Below, piece after piece: positions 31,451-42,400 of a stretch of 64,000 nucleotides of DNA. The stretch's first letter is position 1, and each line of letters opens with the position of its first letter. Under the pieces are notes generated by a model that did no database searches, was not told where the DNA came from, and saw nothing but the letters and a program-made list of their open reading frames with translations. Origin of the DNA: Mytilus trossulus (Eukaryota; Mollusca; Bivalvia; Mytilida; Mytilidae); contig NC_086382.1 in NCBI RefSeq assembly GCF_036588685.1, positions 72,947,999 to 73,011,998 on the forward strand, in the 5' to 3' direction. The position numbers and the translations under genes are program-made.

Positions 31451-31689
31451 TTCAAATTATGCAGTTTTATATTTTCATAATAATCTTTTATTATGATCGA
31501 CAATGAAGTATGGAATTCTCTCATTCTTGAAGGTCGTTTAGAAGTCTATTATTGCTTGTATCCACTTCATTTGAACTTGTTGGATAGTTGCCGTATTGAC
31601 AATCAAATCTCAAGTACATCTCCTTATTATTATGTAGCGTGAGACGTTGGAGATAAATAAATAGCTTCAATGATCTTAGGTCAAAAAAA

Positions 31690-31760
31690 ATATGCATATT
31701 GTTCGGGTTATTGTCTCTTTGACACATTCCCCATTTACATTCTCAATTTTATATTGGCTG
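31690..31760 (+). repeat. Terminal fragment of the GGTCGGGTTGTTGTCTC retroelement tail
   Basis: GTTCGGGTTATTGTCTCTTT then GACACATTCCCCATTTACAT matches the last about 60 bp of the elements ending at 25,625 and 29,205. Confidence 0.7.
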
Positions 31761-32000
31761 AATTGCGATGTCGACGGTCTTATCAGTTTATTTTTGATCG
31801 TTTATTTTTCTTCTTTATTTGTGTTATGTTAACTATTTTTGGTCAGAAGTTGTACTCTTAATCAAAACCAGATTCTATTCATACTCGTGGTAGAGTTGCT
31901 TAAATGGTTGTTTTACGTTGGTTGAACGACGACCGTATGCATAAAATTTAGCATCCATACTGGTCTTGCACTGGAGAGTCAGACATTAGTTAACTAAATT

Positions 32001-32132
32001 TAAGAAATGACTGTAATATTTTTTTAATTCTATGAAGAAATAACATTAAAAATGCGATGCACACTGAATTTAAAGTGTGCACCCCCTTTTAATATTATTT
32101 ATAATAGACCGAAAAAATATTACAATCATATA
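32001..32132. repeat. Palindromic element P, copy 2
   Basis: It shares AAGAAATGACTGTAATATT, CTATGAAGAAATAACAT, AAAATGCGATGCACACT and AAGTGTGCACC with copy 1 at 30,174. Similarity continues downstream (ACGTTCATGACGTCAAAATC..ACATGACA against GTGACGTCACGGTCACATGA at 30,383), so the repeat unit is longer than its palindrome. Confidence 0.75.
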
Positions 32133-33165
32133 TTATAATTTAATTCTAAATTTCATTTTAACGGATTTATCGTAAAAATACGTTCATGACGTCAAAATCA
32201 CATGACAAAGATATGTCTTTGAGCCAATCAGAAGACGTGTTGCATCCAAAATTGAAATATTTATAAATACCTGACATGTATATGCAGATAAAATCTCAAA
32301 ACAGTATTGGAAAAAAGTAAAATCACAAAAATACTGAACTTAGAGGAAAATCCATTCGGAAAATCCATAATAATATGGCAAAATCAAATAACAAAACGGT
32401 TGATTCTATTTTCCACTGTTTCGGATGATTGATAAAACTAATATTATCCATGTGCTCCTACAGTATCACTATAAAGTCAGATCAAGTTTAAGAAACATTT
32501 ATCACTCACACACTCTTGAAATTATTTGGCAGAGCAAACGAATTAGTCATCTGATGTTCAATCCCTTACGAAGAATATTACCAGTTCTCTTTCAAAGTAC
32601 ATAATGATATCAGGTAGCAGTTCATTAGTACAATGGAAATGTTCATAATTTACAGATACGTAAAAGTAATGGAATTTTACAGAAAACAAAACATAACGGA
32701 CTTTGGGAAAAAAAGAGAGGGCTTAAAAAATTGTCCTGTCTCCAAGTATCCTTTGATACATTTTCTGAAATTAGCCATACATAAAATCTTTCACAAAAAA
32801 TCATCCTAAAACAGTTAACATATTTTCAACCCAGCTCTAAATGACCGCGTTAAATCAGTGTATGAAAAGTGTAAATCCAGTTAGTTCATTTTCACTGTCG
32901 CATGCGAGTATGTCTATTGTAGAATGAATAATGATAGGTAAAACTGCTTTTGTTTACTTTTTGAAAAGACAAATTAATTGATTTGAATGTATAGTTTGAC
33001 AAATTTTCATTATAATACAACCTGTCAATATATTATAACCGAATAAATTTAACAAAAACGTGTATTTAAAGCAGCTGAATCTATAATATTAATTACTGAA
33101 TGTGATTTATTTTAACCATAAATGCTTATGTGGAATATTTGCCAGGCTTGTTTTGTTCATCACGA
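32133..33165. other. No gene recognised; small repeat fragment inside
   Basis: 32,325-32,400 is a reverse-complement fragment of the small element found in the LINE (AGTAAAATCACAAAAATACT..GGCAAAATCAAATAACAAAA). The rest is AT-rich and non-coding as far as I can see. Confidence 0.45.
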
Positions 33166-33650
33166 TTTCCTTGATAGAGGGTTACTGCTCACTATGAGGC
33201 TTTTAAATCAAGAGTTCAAAATGGTGAAGTTGAAATCATCCCTTCCTAAATTACAATAACGCCAGCACGAGTTGATCGACCGTTATTGAATAACCATTTT
33301 ACAAATAATATCGTATCGGATTATGTCGTACCCTTCAATTTTCACGAATGTAACCTACCGAATTATACTATTTACTGGTTTTGTAATAACATGAGCAACA
33401 CGACAGGTGTAACATATGGAGCAGGATCTGCTTACCCTTTCCGGAGTACCTGATATCACCTCCAGTTTTTGGTGGGGTTCGTGTTGCTTAGTCTTTAATT
33501 TTCTATGTTGTGTCTTGTTTACTATTATTTGTCTGTTTCTGTTTTTCGTTTTGAGCCGTGGTGTTGTCAGTTTATTTTCGATCTGTAAGTTTGCCTGTCC
33601 CTCGTGTATCTTTCGCCTCTCTTTTGAAAGTCCGATGGTTTTTTTTTAAT
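33166..33650 (+). repeat. Retroelement 3' relic (GGAGCAGGATCTGCTTACCC family)
   Basis: Blocks GGTGAAGTTGAAATCATCCC, AACGCCAGCACGAGTTGATC, GAGCAACACGACAGGTGTAA, GGAGCAGGATCTGCTTACCC and TTTTTGGTGGGGTTCGTGTT resemble an interspersed element I know from mussel sequence. The ORF at 33,416-33,649 is a hydrophobic read-through of this repeat, not a membrane protein gene. Confidence 0.6.
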
Positions 33651-34604
33651 GTTGTTTACATGATAATCGACATGCATCAGCTGACAATAATCTTTTTTAA
33701 TGACTTGATATTAAAGATATTTACAATTTGAATTGCAGGCTAGTCGTACATTTTGTTAGCAATCATTTGCAACTACTAAACCTATTTGCCATTTTTAATA
33801 TTCCACATTGAAGAAAAATAATTACTAGTCATCCAAGCGTCAATTGTAAGGCGTTATGACTTTCTATGATGGAAATTAATTGATTTCTATGAAAGTGCAT
33901 CTCATGGACAATAGAAATGAATCGCTCTCCACTTAAAATGAAAGTCTAGTATCATATTTCGACATAAACATAAATCGCATAAAGAAAACAGCATAGTAGA
34001 ATTTGACCGAATATCCACAAGCTGAATAACAAAAAAAGTTTAAAGTTATACAACATTCACAATAATGTTAAAAGGTAGAGTTTTTTCTGCAAATGCACCT
34101 TAACTGCTGCTGTTTAATTTCTTGCACGCTCTATTCATGAACTATTCTTAATATTTATCTATGTATGTATCATTTAAAAACCTGTACGACTGTAGCCGTG
34201 ATAAAAACCAGTCTGCTTTTCATACAAATATCATGCATTTATAAAAACAGTACGTATTATATATTATTTCTTATTTTATTCAAAAATCATGAATTTTTCG
34301 TCCGTTTATAGATCTTTCTACATAACAAATTTATTGTGGATACAGCTAAGTTATGTAGAATTACCTTCTGATCTAGCGTTAGAACATCCTCAGAAGCTCA
34401 CTCCCAATCTCAGATGTTATGTATACATATATGTATCAGTAAAACACTTTTTCATTTCTTACATATTGTCCATGGTTTCTAGTTTGTTGAATTAAACCCA
34501 TTTACTATTTGAACAGTTGTCATTTCTAACAAGAAAGGGACTAACATTATGTGCACTTTTTTATTTTTTTTATTCATTCTGCTTTGACTTCTTTTTTTTT
34601 CAAG
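33651..34604. other. No gene recognised; probable intron before the RING exon
   Basis: AT-rich. The ORF at 34,289-34,495 has no recognisable domain. The stretch ends in a T-rich tract and CAAG that acts as the RING exon acceptor. Confidence 0.4.
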
Positions 34605-34810
34605 TAGCAGAAGGACTGCACGACGAAAACAACCAGATGGAAAGATCCTGCAGCAGTTGCTTTATTTGCAGAAAGAAGAAAAAATCTATCATTTTCAAGC
34701 CATGTGGTCATATTTTATGCTGCAAAGACTGTGCATTTCAGCATTCTTTTAAAAAATGTATGCAATGTGGAAAGAAAATTCAAAAATTCAAAAATGTCTT
34801 TCTTCCTTGA
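34605..34810 (+). CDS. IAP-type C-terminal RING finger exon
   Basis: The last exon encodes AEGLHDENNQMERS, then a C3HC4 RING: CFICRKKKKSIIFKPCGHIL, CCKDCAFQHSFKKCMQCGKK, ending KFKNVFLP and stop at 34,808-34,810. Zinc ligands in order: C-x2-C (CFIC), C and H of PCGH, C-x2-C (CKDC), C-x2-C (CMQC), all eight present. The layout (RING at the extreme C-terminus, IxFxPCGH, K-x-F-L end) is that of IAPs, where the RING is the E3 ubiquitin ligase module. Acceptor: T-rich tract then CAAG at 34,604 (an alternative AG is at 34,609-34,610). It lies 8 kb after the BIR exons on the same strand, so it is plausibly their last exon, but intermediate exons were not found. Confidence 0.8.
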
Positions 34811-34940
34811 GTTAGTTACATGATTTCCGACAGGGTTCCTCGCAATGTAAGACAGCACACACAACGTCTTCTTTTCGTCTTTAGACAGTTTTATATATAA
34901 ATCATAACACTACATCTACAGTAGTAAAAGTAAATGGATC

Positions 34941-34946
34941 AATAAA
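34941..34946 (+). terminator. Poly(A) signal of the RING gene
   Basis: AATAAA 131 bp after the RING stop codon, in the context GGATCAATAAAAGACTTTTG. A likely cleavage and polyadenylation signal. Confidence 0.6.
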
Positions 34947-36570
34947 AGACTTTTGTATATAACAGGAACTATTTTATAGAGACCCCTGACTTGAAGTAAT
35001 TACTACTCTATGACCTTAGCATTATATTATGAAGTGTTTCTATGGGTATATTTGTTAACATTGTGATATGATTTGTTTTCCTTTGATGTTTTAATTAAAT
35101 AATATGGTTATAAAGTGTGTTAAGAACCATCGTCTATTATCTGCAATGTCATAGTTATGTTCTAATTCACGTGTTCAAAAGATCATAAAGTATTTATGTG
35201 CACATCGCAACTTAAATTCTGCAACCTACTTCCAACCCAAACTGTATACAATTTATTCTTGGTATTAAGTAAGAAACACATTTCTGATTGACCATGTCAT
35301 TGTATTAAACATCAAACAAGATATTACTGTCCACAAAATCATTTGAATCACACAGAATAACTTAAAATAAACAAATATCATAATATCATAATATAACACA
35401 AAGTACACGTAAAAATGATTTCTGAATTACATAACAATTCTACACTACGGTAAATATGTTTACATTGAGTAATCACCGTCGTCACCGCCTAACCTCTATA
35501 ACTGATCCTTTTCTTATATACTACCCGCATAATTCAAACCGATTGTTTGCAATAGGTACGACGCGTAAAACACATAAATATATGTATATATTCTAATTCA
35601 CTTGTTCAAACGAACTTAAAGTATTTATGTGTACATCGCTACTTAATTTCTGCAACCTACTTCAAACCCAAACTGTATACTATATTGTTCTTAGTATAAA
35701 ATAAGAAACACATTTCTGATTTTGTTCAGCACGGTGACCATGTTGATGCACAAAGAAAGCAGTGGTTATAAACCAAGATTTTTTTGTAACAGATTAACGC
35801 TTTTTCATATCTTCAGACACATATTCATCCTTTGACAAGTCTGATTTCCAGCGGCCTTGTATCTTAAAAAGTCTATCTGATATATCGTTTTTAGCTACCA
35901 TGGTAGCCTCGCCTGAAAAAAAGCTTATACGCCGAACTCTTTTTTGGATTATCCGATACTATGAAGAGCCCCTGTTATCCCTTATCCTGCTCATGTAAAT
36001 GATAATTTCTCATTCTTAGAGAGTAAGGATTTTCTACAAAAAAGGTTAATGACAGAAAAATGTACATATCAGAATTCATCTTTATTTTAGCATCCGCCTA
36101 ATAGGACTTTTATTTCTTTACAGGACACAGAAGACTATCTAATTTACCAATATAAGCATTCTTCCTTTTTTCTATAACAATCAGTTTTACTCTTTTCTAT
36201 TAAAATATCTGCATATTCGACAGTAAAAGAAATATGTTTGGCCTTAATATTACATAGTTCATTATATCTGAAAAACAACACATATACACAGTAAACGAAT
36301 ATCTTTAAGTGATCTCAACTTCTTGTTAAAGAATTTATATTTTTTTTTTCAAAATATCTGGTTCCACTGGTGTCTTTTCCTGAATCGGTCTAGATAACTT
36401 AGATGCATCTAGTATACTTCTTCCAAAATCTGAATCATAAGGATTCTTTACGCCTGCAATATGATGTACCTACTTAATAATGTAAAATGCGGCATCAACG
36501 ACACTGCAATGCCTACTGGTATCTATTATGATTATCTAATAGAGGTTGCAAATATAGGCTGACATGTAAT
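34947..36570. other. No gene; direct repeats
   Basis: 35,158-35,290 and 35,592-35,725 are direct repeats about 433 bp apart (shared: TTCTAATTCAC, AAAGTATTTATGTG, TCTGCAACCTACTTC, CCCAAACTGTATAC, AAGAAACACATTTCTGATT). 35,470-35,580 is repeated at 37,890-38,015 (shared: GTCACCGCCTAACCTC, ATAACTGA, TCATATACTAC-like, ATAGGTAC.ACGCG, CACATAAATATAT). Repeats of this spacing beside the DIRS-like remnant could be its split terminal repeats, but this is unproven. Confidence 0.55.
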
Positions 36571-36815
36571 TCATTACACGGAAGTATCGAAGTTATCTCG
36601 GAATATTTTAGTGTTCATAGTACAAATCTTTGTAATACAGTAGAAATCCAACGGAATTATTTGTAATGTATTTTTTAAGCAACTTTCACTTGATCTCACT
36701 TCTTCGAATTTAACTTTGTTTACTAGCACCGTTTTCTTTACATGTCTCAACTCTAGTTCAAGTCCATGTTTACCTTTTGTGCTGATTGCTACGGTCAGCG
36801 AGTTCACAACGTGCG
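36571..36815 (-). pseudogene. DIRS-like element reverse transcriptase, N-terminal remnant
   Basis: The minus-strand frame reads VVNSLTVAISTKGKHGLELE, LRHVKKTVLVNKVKFEEVRS, SESCLKNTLQI. The pattern 'NPLSV..GKKRLILDLRHVNK..VKFEDW' opens the RT domain of tyrosine-recombinase retroelements; the match to LxLRHVxK followed by VKFE is good. The frame ends before the catalytic motifs, and no further RT sequence was found down to 35.5 kb on this strand. Non-functional. Confidence 0.6.
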
Positions 36816-37119
36816 GTCTGTTCGATACATCTTAACCTAACCCGCCTTTGAGCAAATCTAAAAAAGCTTCATGTACATAAATTGTATTTTTAAAGCAGAC
36901 TTATAATTTTTTTTAAATACAGAAGTAGGTTCCTGTAAAAAAGGAAATTTATAACTTTCTTTGATTATATTATAAACAAAATTTGTTGTACAAATCTTAA
37001 CCCAAAAATGTAAAGACGTTTTAATCTGCCCTTCACAGTTACATCTTTTTCACATTCAAAGTAAGTGTCAATATCAAATTGTTCATGTACCTTAAACATT
37101 TCTTGACTGTTTTCTTTAA

Positions 37120-37877
37120 GAAGGAGGTGCTCTGGATAGTCTATTCTTGCGTTGTCTGTGACATTTTATCGCCAAATGTTAGTAGAATCCACACTTATAA
37201 CAGACATTGGAAGGTTTTACTGTACTCTGCAGGCATTGATCTCCACAGACAGATGTCCCTTCACAAAAGGGCTGAAGTTACAAACCATTAACACCAGAAT
37301 TTCCACCACTGTGCGCCTGTTGATATGACGAACTAGCCGCTTCTGTGGGTCTTTTTTTACTATGCTGTTGTTTTCCGTCTTATCTGCCTTGATTTTTTTG
37401 ACTGTCCTGCTATTCGCGGCCGTAATGTGTTTCTCATCTTCCGAATCACTCGCTAGCTCATCAGATAAGCATTCACTGACAGTCTACCAACCCCTTTGGA
37501 CTTATCCGCGATCCTTATATGTTTATTCCGTTTATTCAGCAGCTCTTTATAATCTTTTAAGTACGAAATGGCTTTATTCGGACTCTTTCTTCTCGATGCA
37601 CGATAAAGCGGAATCTAAATTGTCCAACACATCTCCGTTAAGGTCTAAATAGACCTTGTTGTCTTTGAATTTATAGGTGGTTTCTAACTTATTTTCCTTT
37701 TTCGCTAAACTATTGGTCGAATAGTTCAAATTCTTCTCGAGACCGGTTACTTTGTTATTCATGTAGGTCTTAATTAGCGACGACAAAAAACAGCGTTAGA
37801 AACATCTTCTCCCTATGTATGTTCAATCGTATCTTTATCCATGTCTTCATTATGATTATTTTCGTTGTCGGACATTA
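37120..37877 (-). pseudogene. DIRS-like element gag with CCHC zinc knuckle, broken
   Basis: From ATG 37,877 (minus) come MSDNENNHNEDMDKDTIEHT and a stop. In another frame at 37,786-37,574 come SLIKTYMNNKVTGLEKNLNY, LETTYKFKDNKVYLDLNGDV and LDNLDSALSCIEKKESE, a gag-like helical segment. Near 37,190-37,149 a zinc knuckle reads CYKCGFY-stop-HLAIKC, an exact C-x2-C-x4-H-x4-C if the stop codon counts as one residue. The RT remnant follows about 340 bp downstream on the same strand, so order and strand agree with one element. Stops and frameshifts throughout. Confidence 0.6.
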
Positions 37878-38019
37878 TGTTTACACTGTATTAATCGACG
37901 TAGTCACCGCCTAACCTCGATAACTGAAAAAAAAACTTTCTCATATACTACTCTCGAAATTCCAACCGGTTCTTATAATAGGTACTACGCGACTAAAATT
38001 ACTACGCATAAAGCACATA

Positions 38020-39239
38020 AATATATTTATCATACTGTAATATCTAACACAAAATCCAACACGAATCTAAGAGGAAAGTATGCGAAGCATAGCAATGATA
38101 ACACGTGTCCAATTTCATATAATTCCACGACTGAGGATCTACCATAAATTCTAAAATATATCTGCCTTTAATTTGTTTGGAAAGAAAGATAATTTATTTG
38201 TATTATTTTTGTTGTCTTTAGTGTTTGGAATATAATCCTTATAATTGAGTTCTGTCGCCTCTCAAGAAATTGTATAAATACAATTTACCTCTTTATGTTC
38301 CATTCATAAAGTTACATAGTTTACCCCTCTCCCACCAGTTATAAAAATACTGGATTCGCATCTATTTATTTCAAAACTACATGTGTGCCAACATTGTAAG
38401 TCAAATGCAGAACTGACTTGCATAAGCCACCATCTCATGTAACGTTGCCAGTGATTGATATTAGTTCAAAGGGTCAACAACATTATTTTTATTTACAAAT
38501 TATATATACCAACTACTAGATTTTTTAGTTCAAATATATCTAATCGTAAAAACCATGGAATATATAGTACTTATCCTCACCATCATTAATAACATATATA
38601 TTATATTGTGACATGCTTTTGTATGCTTTTTACTTATAACCACATACGTATGTTTAAATAATTGAGTGTGCTTGTATGATTTTTACAAAAGTAAACATTC
38701 CTTGTCAAGTGTATCTAATCCTGTATCTAAGACATATTTTAGTTGCAAATATATATTGTGCTGCCAAAAATATAGTTTTCTGTGTGTTTTGGTTTACCTT
38801 TGTTTCTGTCATTTTTTCCCTTTGTTCCACTTTTTATCTAAAATACAAGTCCACTTTTTTCTAAATGCTTTGAAAACAATTGAAAAAGTAGAATAAAGAA
38901 ACGTGAATTTCAGAATTATTATTACTAACAAGTACTCACTAGTTTTATGATATTAAACACTACTTGTATGATTTGGTGTTTCTTTAATTACATCCCAGCC
39001 CTTTGTTCTGAGCCGTAACACCCCTACCAGATCACCCCAGTTTGAGTTTCTTTGTTATGCATGCTTTCCTTTGTTCTGTTACATTTTGACGGGAATGTCA
39101 AATCCACTTCAAAACTTATAATTAATTATACGGAAAAGACTATCTATCAAAATTCACGAAAAAAAATCCAGTGTATATGCTGGATATAAGCCCTAAGCCG
39201 GGAATGTCACAGTATATACCCTGTCTGAGACCTGGCCCC
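38020..39239. other. No gene recognised
   Basis: AT-rich sequence between the DIRS-like remnant and the Harbinger terminus. Short ORFs at 38,666-38,896 are low-complexity. 39,000-39,040 holds a GC-richer motif (ACACCCCTACCAGATCACCC) with a weak echo, reverse complemented, near 3,385-3,410. Confidence 0.4.
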
Positions 39240-39385
39240 GGCGCCATAAAACTATTTGAGTACAGTTTTTTTACTCAGCCTGAGAATTTTCTCAATTTTT
39301 TTATTCTCAGCAAAATACCCCGCCATAAAAAAATTCTCAGGTTTTTTTTACTCAAAAGTTAAGAATATTCTTAAATATTTGAGAA
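39240..39385 (+). repeat. Harbinger A terminus (transposase side): TIR and subterminal motifs
   Basis: GGCGCCATAAAAC (39,240-39,252) matches the start of copy B at 51,012-51,024; both read inward, from the transposase side in A and the Myb side in B, as expected of a TIR. Further in, CTGAGAATTTTCTCA, TTATTCTCAGC, CCGCCATAAAAAAATTCTCA and ACTCAAAAGTTAAGAATATT repeat the same words, plausible binding sites for the transposase complex. The base before the TIR is C in A and T in B; I could not fix the target duplication. Confidence 0.78.
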
Positions 39386-39437
39386 CAGCCAAAGCCATAC
39401 TTAAGTCAAAAATTAAGACTTAAGTATTATATAAACA

Positions 39438-42400
39438 ATGGCCGCTGTCCATGTACGCCGCATGAGAGTTCGCAATCGCAGACAGAGAAACCTGCCTAGG
39501 CCGAGGGTTTTCAGAGACAGGCTCAATCCACTTGAGTTTATGGATGACAATGAGTTATTTGACAGATATAGGTTTCGTCGACCGACCATCACTTATATAT
39601 TAAATGGAATTCACCATTTTCTCGAGCGTCAAACTAGGAGGAATTTTGCCCTATCTCCCGTTACTCAGTTATTGTTGTTTCTAAGATTTGTGGCAACAGG
39701 CACTCACTTGAGTTTAGTGGGGGATAGTTTAAATGTATCTGAATCAGCAACTGGGAGGGCCTGCAGAGACGTTTGTCAGGCAATTATAACAGTATTTCAG
39801 CATGTCATTTCTTTTCCCGTTGGTGAGAAGGCTATCCAAGTTATGGAAGGGTTTAGAAGAATTGCTGGTAAGAAGCTGCTATCTATTCAGTTTCCGCTTG
39901 CATCTTATTCATCATTCCCATAGCAAGTTTCAGAGTAATCGGACTTTTTTAGTGTTTCATAAACACGTCTAAACCGGTTTACGCTCATAACCACTATGAC
40001 TAGTTTTGGGGCTCTCTTTGAGGGCAATTTTAATATGTTCATACCAACTTAATTGTTGGTTATTTTTCATTAAAAGACATTATGCCAGTTTTTCGGACCT
40101 TCTTTGCCTTCCCGGCTTTTAATAGTTTGAACATGTAAATTGTAAACATTTGTTGTACGTACCTAATTATACAGATTTTCTTGACAGTAGGCTAACAACG
40201 AAAATGATGAAAATAGTGACCGTAAGATTACCAAATAAAATTGCATTATGTAGTTAAAAAGATACTATAATGCACAGATATTTGGATAATTTGACAATCT
40301 GTTAGGAACTCTAAAGGAGCGTCTGCAAAATCTTAATAAAAACGACTTCGGACTTGCATCATCCGGATCAACATGGTTGCTTCGTACCTCGAATAGCACC
40401 GTCCCTTTTTGTGGAATGTTTTATGAAGTAAAATCCAAATCCCTTTATAGAATTTTCCGCCCTCTAAAAAAAGAAAATAAAGGGGTCGACAGGAAACAAT
40501 TCTCAAAAGTTTTCTCGGAGTTCATCCCACTTTACAGATAGTTATTTTTTCGTTAGATAGAGGGCTATTGAAACTACCTGTATTTTCCAAATATCCATTT
40601 AAATACCGATAATTAAATATTCCACCAGGTGAATAAGAATTTTCACTAACATAATCTTAACTTTAATAAGCTATGTGAAAAATCTATCTAATAATTGAGG
40701 GGTTTAAATTACAAAAATCTCCATAGAAATGAGATGTACACGTGACTTATATGTCCTTATATTATAACATATTATTAACTTACCGTATGTGGCTTCTATT
40801 TAACTACTCGTACTACATCATAACTTTCACAATGAAATGCCATTTATAGCCGACTATGCAGTATTGACTCTGCTTATTGAAGTACATAGCAGTTGTTAAT
40901 TTCTGTGTCATTTGTTCTCTTAATCTTTTTATATACATTGTAGTCAGGAAGCTAATGTTCAATGATCATTGTTTGTTAATGTGGTTCATAATTGTTTCCC
41001 GTTTTTATAAAGATTAGACGTTGATTTTCCTTTTTGAATGGTCTAAAACTAATCATTTTTGGGGCCCTTTGTAACTTGTTGTTCGATTTGAGCCAAAACT
41101 CATTGTTGAAGCCCATGCTTTTGACCTATAATGCTTTACTTTTCCACATGTGGATGTTGGACAGAGAGTTGTCTCATTTGCACTTATACCACATTTTTCT
41201 TTAACATTTATATAAGCAGATACTTTTTTAAGACGATGCCCCGGGAAAAACTATTTCTTTTTTTGTCTCATTATTTTACTCTTTGTGTAGGCAAGACAAA
41301 AATGAAATAGGGCTAAATTATGACTAAATTCCAGACACCAAAAAACGCATTCTATGCAACAACGTTTGTAACGTTCATTGTGATTGGATAACGTCACTTT
41401 TTTACATGGCATCATTTGACAATTGATACTATTGGACGTATGCGCAAGCACATACGACAGATTTTAACGTTGTTTTCTGTCAGTTTCATAAGAATGGAGA
41501 TAACAATATTGTATTTTAAGCTCCGACAGAGTCAAATGTGTATTCTTTAATAGGGTATAGATACATATATTATTAATTTGTACATTTCAACAAATTTGAT
41601 TCGTTTATGGAAAGTCAAATGTTAAACTATATTTTCGATGGTAGAGAGAAAACGGTGGATAGCAAAAAACACTTTGCACATCAAAAAGCACAAGGAGACA
41701 ATATGATATCTATAAAATTCCAACATTGACGATTTTGATATAAATATGGTCTGAAATTATTAAGATCACAAATATAGCCTTTGTATGGGATATCGACCTG
41801 AAAAAGTATATTGACCTCAAACTTCGTCATCAATCAATATACTTCTTTAAGGTCAATATATCCTTTTATCATATGTTGAGTAGTAAATACACTAGTTTAG
41901 AAAATTTGATAAATAGCCTGCTGTTTAATCTATATCGTGCAACTTTGATGCGCACCCTTTATTACACCCCTACATTTTTCGGTGACCATGAATTTGACAG
42001 CTAGTGCCCCTTTAAAACAAGACAAAAGAGGAAATAAGGGAACCCAGTGAACAGTTCATATAATATAACTCTCCTATTGATATATATGATAAAGCATATA
42101 AAACCTGGCAAAATCTGTATCACATGCCATATCACCCTTGACAAATATCATACCTGGGGCTTACAGGCCCTTGGGGTGATATTGGTGTCTCGGGATGATA
42201 TGACATATGATACAGATATGTTACCATGTATTATTTTCTATTTATCGCTATTTTGTGCATTTTTCCTTTAATTTTGTTTTGTGATAATTTTCATATCGTG
42301 CTTCTCGCTTGAGATGGAAAAATTATCGCTAGAAACTAAGGAGGCCATGTGGCTTTGCTAACGAAATTGAGATTGAAATTGACAACATCGTCATAGGTAA

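Noticed and set aside
33416-33649. 77-codon hydrophobic ORF that looks like a membrane protein
   Set aside because: It reads through a T-rich interspersed repeat (GGAGCAGGATCTGCTTACCC family); no splice or start context.
39423-39437. TATATAAAC as the TATA box of the HARBI1-like gene
   Set aside because: It lies immediately before the ATG, too close to act as a TATA box for a transcript starting upstream of that codon.
42047-42271. 74-codon ORF conserved in both Harbinger arms
   Set aside because: Its conservation reflects the recent copying of the whole element; it lies in a palindrome inside HARBI1 intron 1.
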